A stretch of DNA of 64,000 nt from Lysinibacillus capsici (GTDB taxonomy: Bacteria; Bacillota; Bacilli; Bacillales_A; Planococcaceae): positions 57,398 to 121,397 of the forward strand of contig NZ_PXXX01000012.1 in assembly GCF_003367505.1 (NCBI RefSeq), read 5' to 3'. Below, in pieces: positions 43,317 through 53,128 of the stretch. Each line of letters begins with the position of its first letter. Positions within the stretch are counted from its first letter, which is position 1. Under the pieces are notes generated by a model. That model was not told where the DNA came from. It searched no databases and saw only the letters and a list, made by a program, of their open reading frames with translations. The position numbers and the translations under genes are program-made.

Positions 43317-44228
43317 CTAGTCTAAACTTTGAGCATTGTTATTTTCTTTCATCATTTCTTCTTTTTTTATGTTTGCAATAAATACACCTATTAACGTAAT
43401 TAATCCCCCAGTTACAGCAAAAATTTGTGGTACTTCACCAAGCCAGATCCATGCGATAAGAAATGCAAAAAAAGAGGTTAAATAAAGTGTACTAGTTGCT
43501 TCAGCTGCTCCTGTTCGTGAGGTAACATAAGCTAGAGTAAAATACGGAATGATTGTTGGAAAGATTCCAAGATACAAAATAACTAATGTTGTATTTAACG
43601 GGGCAGTCCTAATTGCTTCAATTAGGCCAGGTGAGAAAAGTAGCATAAAAAATGTACCTGACCAAATTGCGTACATCGTAAAGGGAATAGCCCCATACTT
43701 TTTTAGATAACGATGTTGAAAAACAAAATAAATACTTTCTGAAAGGGATGCTATTAAAACGATAATAACCCCAGAATTAAGTGAAAAACTTTCATCTGAA
43801 TCTCCAACAGAAATAAATGCTACACCACAAAGACCAATAAGTGAACCAAGCCATCCCCATAATCCAAGCTTCTCACGATAAAAGAATACAGCTAACAAAG
43901 CAGTGAATATCGGAGTTGTCGAAACAAGTAAACTCGCAATCCCAGCACTAATAGTTTGCTCTCCATAATTTAGTGCTACTTGATATACGGTGAAACCTGA
44001 AAAGCCAAGTAATAAAATAATAGGGACATCTTTTAACTCAGGCAAAGGGGTTTTTTTAATAACTGCTATGATGATTAGGACAAATGATCCGACTAATAAT
44101 CGAAAAAATGATATATGTTCAGGTGAATAGGCTGACAATGCAACTCGTATTCCTGGAAAAGCTGATGCCCATAAAATGATTGTTATGAAATGAGCAGAAA
44201 TAATCTTAAAATCAAATGTTTTAAACAT
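43317..44228 (-). CDS. EamA/DMT family exporter (copy 2)
   Basis: The 303-residue product has ten helices in two EamA repeats (about residues 10-140 and 155-290) and a charged C-terminal tail with acidic and Lys residues. It is divergent from a broken MocR-type regulator, a pairing common in Firmicutes where the regulator controls the exporter. The substrate is unknown. AGAGGTGTATTT precedes the ATG. Confidence 0.85.
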   Translation of the reverse strand: MFKTFDFKIISAHFITIILWASAFPGIRVALSAYSPEHISFFRLLVGSFVLIIIAVIKKTPLPELKDVPIILLLGFSGFTVYQVALNYGEQTISAGIASLLVSTTPIFTALLAVFFYREKLGLWGWLGSLIGLCGVAFISVGDSDESFSLNSGVIIVLIASLSESIYFVFQHRYLKKYGAIPFTMYAIWSGTFFMLLFSPGLIEAIRTAPLNTTLVILYLGIFPTIIPYFTLAYVTSRTGAAEATSTLYLTSFFAFLIAWIWLGEVPQIFAVTGGLITLIGVFIANIKKEEMMKENNNAQSLD

Positions 44229-44243
44229 AAATACACCTCTTAT

Positions 44244-44330
44244 CCAACCAATTAAATTTATGTTTTCAATATTAATAGGTTTTTGCTAAAACTACTCCAA
44301 CCGGTTAAAATAAAAAAAACCAACCAGTCA
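44244..44330. promoter_or_regulatory. three direct repeats between eamA and the MocR-type gene
   Basis: CCAACCAATTA (44244), CCAACCGGTTA (44297) and CCAACCAGTCA (44320) share CCAACC-N-N-T-N-A. The second and third are 23 bases apart, about two helical turns, in direct orientation. MocR/PdxR-type regulators bind such direct repeats in divergent promoters. Confidence 0.5.
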
Positions 44331-44345
44331 GAAGAGGGATTACAA

Positions 44346-45752
44346 ATGAAAAAACCAAAATATCAATACATTATTGATTATATAAAAGAAAAAATTGCTA
44401 AAGGGGAGTGGTCGATCGGAAGTCCTATACCTAGTCAACGTAATTTGGCAAAACAGTTTGAGGTTAATCGTAGTACAGTCTTAACGGCGTTAGAGGAGCT
44501 GAGGGCAGAAGGGCTACTAGAAGGTAAAGCTGGGAAGGAAACAGTCGTCACCAATAATACTTGGACTTTGATGGGCGCAAAATCTTCGACTAACTGGAAT
44601 GGAAACGTCACTTTAGGCGTTCATAAGCCCAGTGTATCTATGGTGCAAGAGATTAACAAGGCTGAATCGAATACGAATCTTATTCAATTGAGTAAGGGGG
44701 AACTATCACCAGAAATGTTCCCCTTAGAAGAGATGAAATTCATCGTTCAAAAAATATCGAATCAATTAACCTCGTTTGGCTATGAAGAGCCAAAAGGAAA
44801 TATACATTTACGACAAGCCATTAGTGACTATTTAAAGTTAAGGGGTATCGAAGCATCACCTTCGTCCATTCTCGTAGTTTCCGGTGCGCTCCAAGCTTTA
44901 CATTTAATTTCAATTGGATTACTAAAAAGAGGATCTACGGTATTGCTAGAGATGCCTTCCTATCTATACTCGTTGACTGTTTTTGAGTCTGCGGGGATGG
45001 CGTTGCAAGGATTAGCGATGGACACGGAGGGGCTAATCATCGATTCAATTTATTTGACAAAGGAAAATGGGAAAAATATTTTATATACGATTCCAACCTT
45101 TCATAATCCTACAGGCGCCTTAATGCAAGAAAAGAGACGAGAGAAATTAATTGCCTATTGTTAAAGAGAGCAACTGCCAGTTATAGAAGATGATGTGTAC
45201 CACGATTTATGGATTGATAGCCCACCACCTAGACCACTAAAAGCAAGGGACCTTTATGGAAATGTATTATATGTTGGGAGTCTATCAAAAACTCTTAGTT
45301 CAGGATTACGAATTGGCTGGATAGTTGGCTCGGAGTCAGTTATCAATCGATTAGCTGATTTGAAAATGCAATCCGATTACGGATCAAGTACTCTTTCCCA
45401 GCTCGTTGCCGCAGAGTGGTTATCTAGTGATTTCTATGATAAACATCTTGATAAAGTAAGAGAACAACTTAGGGTTCGGAGAAAAGTTACTTTAGATGCA
45501 CTGGATAAATATTTGAGTCCCTATGCGACATGGGACATCCCAAAAGGTGGATTGTTCATATGGGTGAAAATAAAACCCGAATTCAAAGTAAAAAGGCTAT
45601 TTGAAAAGGCATTTTCCAACAATATTCTTCTAAATCCTGGTAGTATTTATGCTGAAAAGTCAGGACAGTTTATCCGAATTTCTTATGGGTATGCTTCACT
45701 CGATGAAATTAAAGTAGGCATATTCAAATTAAGTGAAATATTAAAAATTTAA
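44346..45752 (+). pseudogene. MocR/PdxR-type regulator (GntR HTH + aminotransferase fold) with one in-frame stop
   Basis: The frame from ATG 44346 encodes a GntR winged helix (residues 1-70: IAKGEWSIGSPIPSQRNLAKQF, then NRSTVLTALEELRAEGLLEG) and an aminotransferase class I domain. TAA at 45162-45164 follows LIAYC, but the same frame continues with REQLPVIEDDVYHDLWID and the PLP lysine region VGSLSKTLSSGLRIGW to 45752. One base change (likely CAA to TAA) explains it. The intact gene would give about 468 residues. The truncated product keeps the HTH but loses the PLP lysine. It is divergent from the EamA exporter. Confidence 0.88.
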
Positions 45753-45783
45753 TAGATATAAAACTGTAATTCTCTAGTGAATT
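45683..45783 (+). repeat. source copy of a duplicated 3' fragment
   Basis: The last ~70 bases of the MocR-type gene plus 30 bases after it recur at 49138-49224 with small deletions, in the same orientation. Confidence 0.7.
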
Positions 45784-45921
45784 ATAAATAAAAACAATTA
45801 TACAATATTGAAGTAAAATATATTTAGTTGAAAAGCAGGGCAATGTATTTTATTAATTCAAAGTCGAGGTGTTTTTTCTACGGATTAATAAGAAAATTGT
45901 TTATTCAACAAACGGGAAAGT

Positions 45922-46236
45922 TTGTTTTATACCATAATGACAAGAGATATCTCAAAGGAGGTACTAAGATATGTAAACTGGATTGCTAACGATTATGAAC
46001 TTGTTGAATTTGGTGGTGGAGATGAATCAAACAATTTTCTAATTAGACTTGGGCTTGTGATTTCTGATGAGAAGGAAAGATTCGATTTGGATAACGACTT
46101 TTTGATATGCTCAAATCATGACGCTTTATTTGATAAAGGATTTATAACTTTCAATGAAACTGGATACTTTTCAATAATTCCCAAGGTTCTTGATTTACTT
46201 TCTGAACATTGGTCATATGACAGGAGTTCCTTTTGA
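45922..46236 (+). pseudogene. HNH endonuclease remnant
   Basis: Residues about 52-80 (KERFDLDNDFLICSNHDALFDKGF, shown in part) match the C-terminal half of an HNH nuclease, where an ERLD-x-x-NG-FL-x-C-x-x-HDALFDKG pattern is common. The N-terminal half, with the first HNH histidines (the usual HIKPW motif), is replaced by unrelated sequence, and no ribosome binding site is visible. I treat it as a truncated remnant. Confidence 0.5.
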
Positions 46237-46377
46237 GCAGAAATACAAATAAATTTAGCATGCGATATGATCATTAGAATGGAGTTGTTTTCGAACAATT
46301 TCCGTGAAATTAATGACAATGGTGTCTTCCTAAAAGAATTTTCCTGTTTATAAAGTTCTGTGATTATAACCGTATTT

Positions 46378-46410
46378 AAGGTAATAAAGACCTTAAATAC
46401 GGTTTTTTAT
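46378..46410 (+). terminator. strong hairpin terminator
   Basis: AACCGTATTTAAGGT pairs with ACCTTAAATACGGTT over 15 bp around a short loop, followed by TTTTTAT. Confidence 0.85.
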
Positions 46411-46438
46411 TTTTGTTTAGAAGGAAGTTTTGTTAAAT

Positions 46439-46817
46439 ATGACAAAAGAAAGAGTAGGCGGACAGAAGAAAAATTACAGGATAAGTCATCTTTGGTGTCA
46501 CTATTCATGTACTATCTATACAAATTCCTAAATGGGTGAAATCAATCGCCGACAAAAGAACGGATGTTGAATTTGAGTTAGTGGATAGTAAGGATTACAA
46601 CCTACCAAGATACAATGAATCAGTACCTACTATTATGGCACAGGACTATGCAACTTCTGAAGCCGATACTTGGTTAAAGAAAATAAGTAAATTTGATGGA
46701 TTTGTCTTTGTAACACCTGAATACAAAAAAGCTGTTATATCAGGTTTAAAAGATGGAATTGATTACTTGTATGTAGAGTGGAACAATAAATCAGTTATGG
46801 TTAGAAACAGTAAATAA
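46439..46817 (+). pseudogene. NADPH-dependent FMN reductase remnant
   Basis: Translated pieces IPKWVKSIADKRTD, VEFELVDSKDYNLP, FDGFVFVTPEYKKAVISGL and DGIDYLYVEWNNKSV match the flavodoxin-like NADPH:FMN reductase family. The N-terminal FMN loop is garbled by frameshifts before 46496, and the frame ends at TAA 46815, well short of the usual ~185 residues. Confidence 0.7.
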
Positions 46818-47067
46818 ACTTGGTCTTATTAGAGAAGCTATTGGAAATGAAACTGAACAACCAATCGGACAACAAATATTAAATGACGATTTTGTTCTTA
46901 CTAGAATTTTAGGAGCAGCTGGTTTCCCTACGATTGTCATGATTAATGAGGAAAATAGAGGCGTAAAACTTGGTGTTGGTTGACCGTTTGATTACTTTGT
47001 TAACGGATTAAAACAAGTTCTAAATATGGAAGAACTGCAACCAAACAGCGGAAGATTTGGACAGTAA
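46814..47067 (+). pseudogene. DsbA-family thioredoxin-like protein, C-terminal remnant
   Basis: The frame contains LTRILGAAGFPTIVMINEENRGVKLG, shown here only in part, then a TGA, then PFDYFVNGLKQVLNMEELQP. A cis-proline motif GFPT and this C-terminal helix are typical of DsbA/FrnE-like proteins. The catalytic CxxC half is missing. Together with the FMN reductase remnant it shows decay by truncation and fusion. The rest of 47068-47488 has no gene and holds the promoter of the chemoreceptor gene. Confidence 0.55.
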
Positions 47068-47488
47068 CTCCTGAAACCTATGAAGCCGGTGGAATTTATA
47101 TATTCGAAACAAAGGAAATAACTGGATATTTGGCTTTGGAATAGCAGATTTCAACTTAATAATGGTCCAGTAAAAAATAAAATACCTGTAGATTTTTTAT
47201 TAATACTAGCGAGTTAATAGGATCTATACTTAATACGAGTAGCTCATTTCGTTTTCTATTTGAAAATACAGTCTGTTTTTTTTGAAAAATGATATGTTAT
47301 ATTATGCATTTGAATACTTTTCAATAGTCATGAGTATTAAATTATGTAAAATTTTCTATTTTTAATAAAATACGGATATTTATAGGTGGTTTTGTAAAAA
47401 AATCATCATTTTATTTAATTTTCGAGAGTTCTTTTTAACTGTTTTATCAGTTATAATAAGGAAACTCGAAGCTATAGGGGGAATTAAA

Positions 47489-48988
47489 ATGTTATTTAAA
47501 AAAGAATGGAGCATATCAATAGATAAACTGATTAGATTGAGTGAGGTTCAATTACAATTAGCTAAACAGGGTCAATTTGATTACAATTATACATTAGCCC
47601 AATCAAATGAAGAATTACAACAGTTTATACATAATTTAAACGAAGTAAATAGGCTTCGACAAGAGTCTGAAGATCAATTGCAGAAAAAGTTTAATAATGT
47701 ATTAAAAAGTAATGAAATTGGTCTTTGGGAATTAAAAGTAATGAATGGGCGCTTGAATGATTCAAACAATGTGTTTACAGTTTCGGCAGAATTAAAAAAG
47801 TTCTTAGGATTCGATACTTATCCTATTAAAAACAGTTTTCAAGATTTTTTGACGTTAATTCCATTAGGGTATCGTTCTGATTTTGAAGAGATGCTTGAGG
47901 CGAGTTTAGTGACACAAACTTCTTTTAATATGGAGCATTTAATATGCTTTGGTGATGGTCAAGAACGCTGGATACGGACTACGGGAATAGCTTCTCTTAT
48001 TGTAGATAATCAATACCAAATAATAGGAACAATTATGAATATACATGATGATAAAAGGATAAATATGGAAAAGTTACAGGGGTATGTAACACGGTATGAT
48101 TTAATCAGTGAAGCTCTAGTAGAGGCGCCATGGGATATGATTGTAGATCAAGGTGATCCTTTAAATCCACAGAATTCCTTTTGGTGGAGCGAACAATTTC
48201 GAAGAACATTAGGTTACAAGGATGAAAATGATTTTCCGAATATTATGAGTTCTTGGAGTGATCGCTTGCATCCAGAGGACAAGCAGTTTGCATTAGATGC
48301 GTTTAGTGCACATTTATTAGACTTTTCAGGATGTACGCCATTTAAAGTGGATTATCGCCTTCAATTAAAATCAGGTGAATATCGCTGGTTTCATGCAAGC
48401 GGTACAACTCTTCGGGATAGTGTTGGAGCCCCTATGCGAGTGGCAGGAACAATTCGAGACATTACACATCAAAAAATGAAAGAACAAAATGTGCATGAAA
48501 TCATGACAAGAATGGAAGAGTTATCAGCTTCGATTAATGAAATGGTTGTAGGGATTAATTCTATTACAATGCAGGCACAGGAACTGGCGTTCACACAGGA
48601 AAAAACAACTGGAGTTGCCAATGATGCGAAAGGGTTAGCAGATGAGACACAACTTATATCAAATTTTATTCGAGAGATAGCAGTCCAAACAAATTTACTC
48701 GGGTTAAATGCTGCGATAGAAGCAGCACGTGCAGGAGATCATGGGAAAGGTTTTGGTGTAGTTGCTGAAGAGGTAAGAAAATTAGCAGTTAATTCGGCAG
48801 AGGCAACAGGTAATATTGAATCTAGTTTAATGCAAATAAAGGTTTCTATTGATACAATCATTGACTATATGGATAAAATTAGCGAACTTGCACAAACACA
48901 AGCAGCACTTACTGAACAATTGAATGCCTCAGCAGACGAAATTGGTACAATGTCACAGAATTTAGTGGAGTTTTCAAAGCAACAGTAA
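47489..48988 (+). CDS. soluble chemoreceptor with two PAS domains
   Basis: The 499-residue product has an N-terminal helical part (residues 1-65), two PAS domains (about 70-195 and 205-325, the second ending [16 protein letters not shown] then [10 protein letters not shown], a PAC motif), and a short methyl-accepting chemotaxis signalling domain (about 335-499) with the conserved hairpin tip [24 protein letters not shown] (start shown). It has no membrane helix, so it senses a cytoplasmic cue such as redox or oxygen. GGGGG lies eight bases before the ATG. It sits inside an otherwise eroded segment and looks intact. Confidence 0.88.
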   Translation: MLFKKEWSISIDKLIRLSEVQLQLAKQGQFDYNYTLAQSNEELQQFIHNLNEVNRLRQESEDQLQKKFNNVLKSNEIGLWELKVMNGRLNDSNNVFTVSAELKKFLGFDTYPIKNSFQDFLTLIPLGYRSDFEEMLEASLVTQTSFNMEHLICFGDGQERWIRTTGIASLIVDNQYQIIGTIMNIHDDKRINMEKLQGYVTRYDLISEALVEAPWDMIVDQGDPLNPQNSFWWSEQFRRTLGYKDENDFPNIMSSWSDRLHPEDKQFALDAFSAHLLDFSGCTPFKVDYRLQLKSGEYRWFHASGTTLRDSVGAPMRVAGTIRDITHQKMKEQNVHEIMTRMEELSASINEMVVGINSITMQAQELAFTQEKTTGVANDAKGLADETQLISNFIREIAVQTNLLGLNAAIEAARAGDHGKGFGVVAEEVRKLAVNSAEATGNIESSLMQIKVSIDTIIDYMDKISELAQTQAALTEQLNASADEIGTMSQNLVEFSKQQ

Positions 48989-49487
48989 GATACAAGGATT
49001 TAATTATTTATTTATGCTGTAAATTTTATTATGTGTATTTAACTCACTTGTTTGTGATTTTAATTGAAAGTATTGGTCAAAAATACTGGCAGTGAAAATA
49101 GAAAGTGAAATCAAGACGGTTGAAACTGAAGCATAAATTATGGGTAAGCTTCACTCGATGAAATTAAAGTAGGCATATTCAAATTCGTGAAATAATAAAA
49201 ATTTAATAGATTCTCTAGTGAATTGTATGAAATTTGGAGAGTTGAATGTTTTTAGTAACAAAAAAGTGGTTAAGTTTACATAAAGTCATTCAAAAATATT
49301 TAAACTGTTTATTCCACAATTGTGCGCATTTCTTTAAAAAGGAATGCGTCTTTTTTAATACGAAATAAACAAAAACTCCGCGTTATTTTTTAGTGTGTAA
49401 AGAATGGAAAACCATGATGTAGGAAATAATGTAGTTCTCGAATGCAAATTACATTTCAAAAGAAAGCAAATCAATACGGAGGTAAAA
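48989..49487. other. gene-free stretch with duplicated fragment
   Basis: The only recognisable item is the duplicated fragment of the MocR-type gene at 49138-49224. The remainder is AT-rich and holds no supported gene. An open frame continues upstream of 49488 to 49404, but lacks a ribosome binding site. Confidence 0.5.
49138..49224 (+). repeat. duplicated 3' fragment of the MocR-type gene
   Basis: This segment matches 45683-45783 over about 85 bases, including the stop region and TCTCTAGTGAATT downstream, with a few single-base changes and two small deletions. It is in direct orientation 3.4 kb from its source. Confidence 0.75.
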
Positions 49488-50393
49488 ATGACTGTTCTTG
49501 ATTGTATCATAATAGGCGGAGGTCCTTCTGGGTTAAGTGCTGGCTTAACTTTAGGAAGAGCTAGGAGAAATATTGCATTAATGGATGATGGGACAAATAG
49601 GAATAGAGTGACACAGGCGTCACATGGATTTATTACGCGTGATGGGATAAAACCACAAGCATTTAAAGAAATAGCTTTAAAAGAGTTGGTGAATTACCCG
49701 TCCGTCTCCTATCTTAATGCGACAGTTACTGAAATTATAAAGGATATAGGTAATGAGCGATTTACTGTCAAAACATCTACGAGTCAGGAATTTGTTTCAG
49801 AAAAAATCATCCTCGCCACCGGTGTTCAAGAAATATTTACTATACCAAGTATAAGAAAATTTTATGGAAAAAGTCTATTTAGTTGTCCGTATTGTGATGG
49901 CTGGGAGCAAAAGGATAAGCCATTAGTGGTGATGGCAGAAAAAGAAGAGCATGTATTGCATTTGACTAAGTTGATTTATAATTGGTCACAGGATTTGGTT
50001 GTCTTAACGAATGGAGCTCACTTATCTAAAGAAGGTAAAATGGAGTTGCAAAAACACAATATCAAAATAATATCAGAAAAGGTAAAAGATCTCATAGGTA
50101 ATGATGGGTACTTACAAAAAATAGAGTTTGAGTCAGGAGCAACCATTATAAGGTCGGGTGGATTTGTGGCCCCTTCTTATTATCGCCCCAATCAGTTTGC
50201 TGAGAAGCTTGGCTGTGATATTGATGAAGATGGAAAAGTCATAACAGATGGTGTTGGTAGAACAACTCAAAAAAATGTATATATTGCAGGGGAAACCGAA
50301 AGATCTAAACCTTCCACTTTAATGATTTCAGCTGCCAAAGGTAATAAAGCTGCTGTTTCAGTAAATACTGATTTAACGATGGAACGCTTTTGA
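49488..50393 (+). CDS. thioredoxin reductase-like flavoprotein
   Basis: The 301-residue product has the FAD loop IIGGGPSGLSAGLTLGRARR at residues 8-27 and a CPYC redox motif (C133, C136), and the C-terminal NVYIAGETERSKPSTLMISAAKGNKAA. Compared with thioredoxin reductase, the NADPH-binding GGGNSA motif is poorly conserved (VMAEKEEH), so its reductant may differ. CGGAGG lies seven bases before ATG 49488. It is monocistronic with a terminator. Confidence 0.8.
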   Translation: MTVLDCIIIGGGPSGLSAGLTLGRARRNIALMDDGTNRNRVTQASHGFITRDGIKPQAFKEIALKELVNYPSVSYLNATVTEIIKDIGNERFTVKTSTSQEFVSEKIILATGVQEIFTIPSIRKFYGKSLFSCPYCDGWEQKDKPLVVMAEKEEHVLHLTKLIYNWSQDLVVLTNGAHLSKEGKMELQKHNIKIISEKVKDLIGNDGYLQKIEFESGATIIRSGGFVAPSYYRPNQFAEKLGCDIDEDGKVITDGVGRTTQKNVYIAGETERSKPSTLMISAAKGNKAAVSVNTDLTMERF

Positions 50394-50488
50394 TGACGTC
50401 ATAACACTTGGAATAGGATCTTAGTAATAACATATCAACTAATGTATTCTCAAATATTGTGTTAGAGTTACTATAAGAAATGACGAAG

Positions 50489-50522
50489 AACGGATTTTGC
50501 TTGTAGAATCCGTTTTTGTTGT
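50489..50522 (+). terminator. terminator of the thioredoxin reductase-like gene
   Basis: AACGGATT pairs with AATCCGTT around a ten-base loop, followed by TTTGTTG. Confidence 0.75.
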
Positions 50523-50594
50523 TCCAAAAATTATAGTTTTACAAGGGTAGGGTAAGAACTAAAACCAATAAAAAAAGCTCGGGGGAAGAAAAAC

Positions 50595-51092
50595 ATGAAA
50601 CAAGTGGGGACTCTATACTTTTTCTGTGGAAAAATGGGAGCAGGAAAATCAACAAAATCAAAACAATTGGCTAAAGAAAAAAATGCGGTACTTTTATCTG
50701 AGGATGAATGGCTTTCCTCTCTTTATCCCAATCAGATCACATCATTTGAGGACTATCTAAAATTATCAGCACAGCTCAAGCCGATGGTGAAAAAGCATGT
50801 CCAAAACATTTTGAGTGTTGGTACGCATGTAGTAATGGATTTTCCAGGTAACACTCAAAAACAGCGAAAGTGGTTTTTGGATATAGCGTCAGAGGTCAAT
50901 GCAAACCATCAACTAATCTACCTTAATTTAAATAACCAGCAATGCTTGCGTCAAATTGCGCAAAGGCGTAACGAACAACCCGAAAGAGCAGCTTTTGACA
51001 CGGAAGCGACGTTTATTGAAATTACTAAATTTTTTGAAGCACCAGAAGCTTCCGAGGGTTTAAATATATGGGAGTTTAGTGGGAAAGAATAA
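50595..51092 (+). CDS. P-loop kinase-like ATPase
   Basis: The 165-residue product has a Walker A loop GKMGAGKS at residues 12-19, a lid-type arginine cluster (LRQIAQRRNEQPERAAF near residues 114-130) and a SEDEWLSSLYP segment near 36-46 resembling the substrate loop of small zeta-toxin or chloramphenicol phosphotransferase-like kinases. The substrate is unknown. GGGGGAAG precedes the ATG. No antitoxin is evident nearby. Confidence 0.75.
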   Translation: MKQVGTLYFFCGKMGAGKSTKSKQLAKEKNAVLLSEDEWLSSLYPNQITSFEDYLKLSAQLKPMVKKHVQNILSVGTHVVMDFPGNTQKQRKWFLDIASEVNANHQLIYLNLNNQQCLRQIAQRRNEQPERAAFDTEATFIEITKFFEAPEASEGLNIWEFSGKE

Positions 51093-51191
51093 CACAGAGT
51101 TATAGCACCAGGAAAAATTAGCTGGACTAAACCGCCTATAGAATTGTCATATGTAATTTATGCGGTTTATGAAGAATTTTTGAAAATTATA

Positions 51192-51219
51192 TTGACAAAC
51201 TATTTTTTTTCTGTAAAAT
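51192..51219 (+). promoter_or_regulatory. promoter of the T-box leader
   Basis: TTGACA (51192-51197) and TAAAAT (51214-51219) are 16 bases apart, a strong SigA-type promoter just upstream of the T-box RNA. Confidence 0.7.
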
Positions 51220-51244
51220 GAAAAACAATTCAAAAATATTTGTA

Positions 51245-51532
51245 TAGAACAAAGGCTATGAAAAGAAGTAGTATCAATTATTTTTACGAACAGAAAGTTA
51301 CCGGTCGATGAGAGGTGCATGTAAAACGATTGAGAATTCATCTTGGAGCTGTGTACCGAAAGGATTATTCTAAGTAGGCTACGCCGGTAAGCACCCGTAA
51401 TCATGTGCGAGAGTATCGTCAAATGACCGTACTTCTTAAGGTAAGTAATGTGAATTGCTTATAAATTAAAGGTGGTAACACGAGTTGAATCGTCCTTTTG
51501 GTTAATCCAAAAGGGCGTTTTTTTTATTCCTT
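51245..51532 (+). ncRNA. T-box leader of the amino-acid permease, specifier probably GTA (Val)
   Basis: Conserved T-box marks are present: AAAGAAGTAG-like box (GAAAAGAAGTAG near 51258), stem I GAGAGG followed by a terminal arm, GGAGCTGT-GTA-CCGAAAGG at about 51345-51363, AAGTAGG and CCGG afterwards, T-box AAAGGTGGTAACACGAG at 51468-51484, and the terminator CGTCCTTTTGG/CCAAAAGGGCG with eight T ending at 51532. The codon after GGAGCTGN is GTA at 51353-51355, indicating tRNA-Val. The T-box bulge UGGU pairs with a tRNA end ACCA, consistent with A73 of tRNA-Val and not with tRNA-Cys. Confidence 0.85.
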
Positions 51533-51578
51533 TTTTGAGCAAGTATTTGAAAATCTAAACGTATGAGGAGTAAGCATT

Positions 51579-52940
51579 ATGAAAGATAATCATCAAGATT
51601 CACAACTAAAGCGGGAATTAAGTACTCGTCACATGCAATTAATTGCACTAGGCGGGTCCATTGGGGTCGGTTTATTTTATGGCTCTAGTTCAACCATTCA
51701 AATGGCGGGACCATCTATTTTACTAGCTTATTTAATTGGCGGGTTAGTTATTTTCACCATTATGCGTGCATTAGGCGAAATGGCAGTAGCAGAACCTGTG
51801 TCAGGCTCATTCAGTATGTACGCGAATAAATATTTAGGGCGCTTTGCTGGGTTCTTATCTGGATGGACATATTGGTTCATGTGGATTGTCGTGGGCATGG
51901 CAGAACTAACAGTTGTCGGTGTATATATTAACTACTGGTTTCCGGATATTCCACAATGGGTAACTGCTCTTGTCGTCCTTGTTATGATGACGCTTGTAAA
52001 TTTAGCAAATGTAAAAGCATACGGAGAATTCGAATTCTGGTTTGCGATGATTAAAGTTGTGGCAATTATCGGGATGATCGTTCTAGGATTAGCCATTATT
52101 TTCTTCGGTGTCGGCAACCACGGTGAAGCAATTGGCTTTGATAATTTATGGGCACATGGTGGCTTCATGCCAAACGGTTTCCATGGTATTTTAATGTCAC
52201 TCGTATTAGTTATGTTCTCATTCGGTGGGGTTGAATTAGTGGGTATTTCTGCAGGAGAAGCAAAAAATCCTAGCAAGTCCATTCCATCAGCGATTAACAA
52301 CATCGTTTGGCGTATTTTAATATTCTACATTGGGGCGCTAGGCGTTATGATGGTTATTTATCCTTGGAACGAAGTTGGCTCAGAAGGTAGCCCATTCGTT
52401 CAAATTTTCGATTACGTCGGTATCCCTGCTGCGGCTCACATTATTAACTTTGTCGTTATTACAGCTGCAATGTCTGCCTTTAATAGTGGCTTATATGGTT
52501 CAGGACGTATGCTACACAACTTATCGGTACAAAAAAATGGTCCAGAATATTTTAAAACAGTAAGCAAAAACGGTAGTCCGAGTCGAGGGATATTATTTTC
52601 GTCAGCTGTGTTATTAATCGCGGTTGTCTTAAACTATGTAGTACCTGAAAAAGTGTTTATCTATATTTCTGCAGTTGCGACGGTTGCAGTTATTACAAGC
52701 TGGATGATTATTTTATTAGCACAGTTGAAATTTAGGAAGTCAAAAACGAAAGAGGAAGTAGCCAAGCTGAAATTCAAAATTCCGCTTTACCCACTTTCTA
52801 CGTATATTGCTATTGTATTTTTATTAATGGTGATTGTGTTAATGGCGTTTATTCCAGATATGCGTGTTGCCCTATATGTGGCACCAGTTTGGTTTTTCAT
52901 CTTATTTATTGGCTACAAAGTAATACATGTTAAAAAGTAG
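51579..52940 (+). CDS. amino-acid permease (APC/AAT family), T-box regulated
   Basis: The 453-residue product has twelve membrane helices with AAT family landmarks: LSTRHMQLIALGGSIGVGLFYGS near residues 14-36 and FSFGGVELVGISAGEAKNP near 214-232. It imports an amino acid with protons. The upstream T-box ties expression to uncharged tRNA, best read as tRNA-Val, so a branched-chain or valine uptake role is inferred. Basic and amphipathic permeases of this family are otherwise hard to tell apart. TGAGGAG precedes the ATG. Confidence 0.88.
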   Translation: MKDNHQDSQLKRELSTRHMQLIALGGSIGVGLFYGSSSTIQMAGPSILLAYLIGGLVIFTIMRALGEMAVAEPVSGSFSMYANKYLGRFAGFLSGWTYWFMWIVVGMAELTVVGVYINYWFPDIPQWVTALVVLVMMTLVNLANVKAYGEFEFWFAMIKVVAIIGMIVLGLAIIFFGVGNHGEAIGFDNLWAHGGFMPNGFHGILMSLVLVMFSFGGVELVGISAGEAKNPSKSIPSAINNIVWRILIFYIGALGVMMVIYPWNEVGSEGSPFVQIFDYVGIPAAAHIINFVVITAAMSAFNSGLYGSGRMLHNLSVQKNGPEYFKTVSKNGSPSRGILFSSAVLLIAVVLNYVVPEKVFIYISAVATVAVITSWMIILLAQLKFRKSKTKEEVAKLKFKIPLYPLSTYIAIVFLLMVIVLMAFIPDMRVALYVAPVWFFILFIGYKVIHVKK

Positions 52941-53128
52941 TTACATCTTTTATACTGATACTTCTACTGGCAAATTGTTAAAAAATCATTTTGGTATACT
53001 CGATTCATTACGTTTATCTAAGGTTTAATAATTTTTAGCCATTAGTAAAGAATGTGATGAGTGCCTTCATTTATGAATAGGTTCATAATAAAAATTGATC
53101 TGTATTTAGACAAAAAAGGAGGGGCAAG

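Noticed and set aside
50595..51092. Zeta-type toxin of a toxin-antitoxin pair
   Set aside because: The P-loop kinase fold fits loosely, but no antitoxin-like partner gene flanks it.
51345..51363. Cysteine specifier (TGT) in the T-box
   Set aside because: tRNA-Cys ends in U73, but the T-box bulge here pairs with A73. The usual GGAGCTGN spacing points to GTA.
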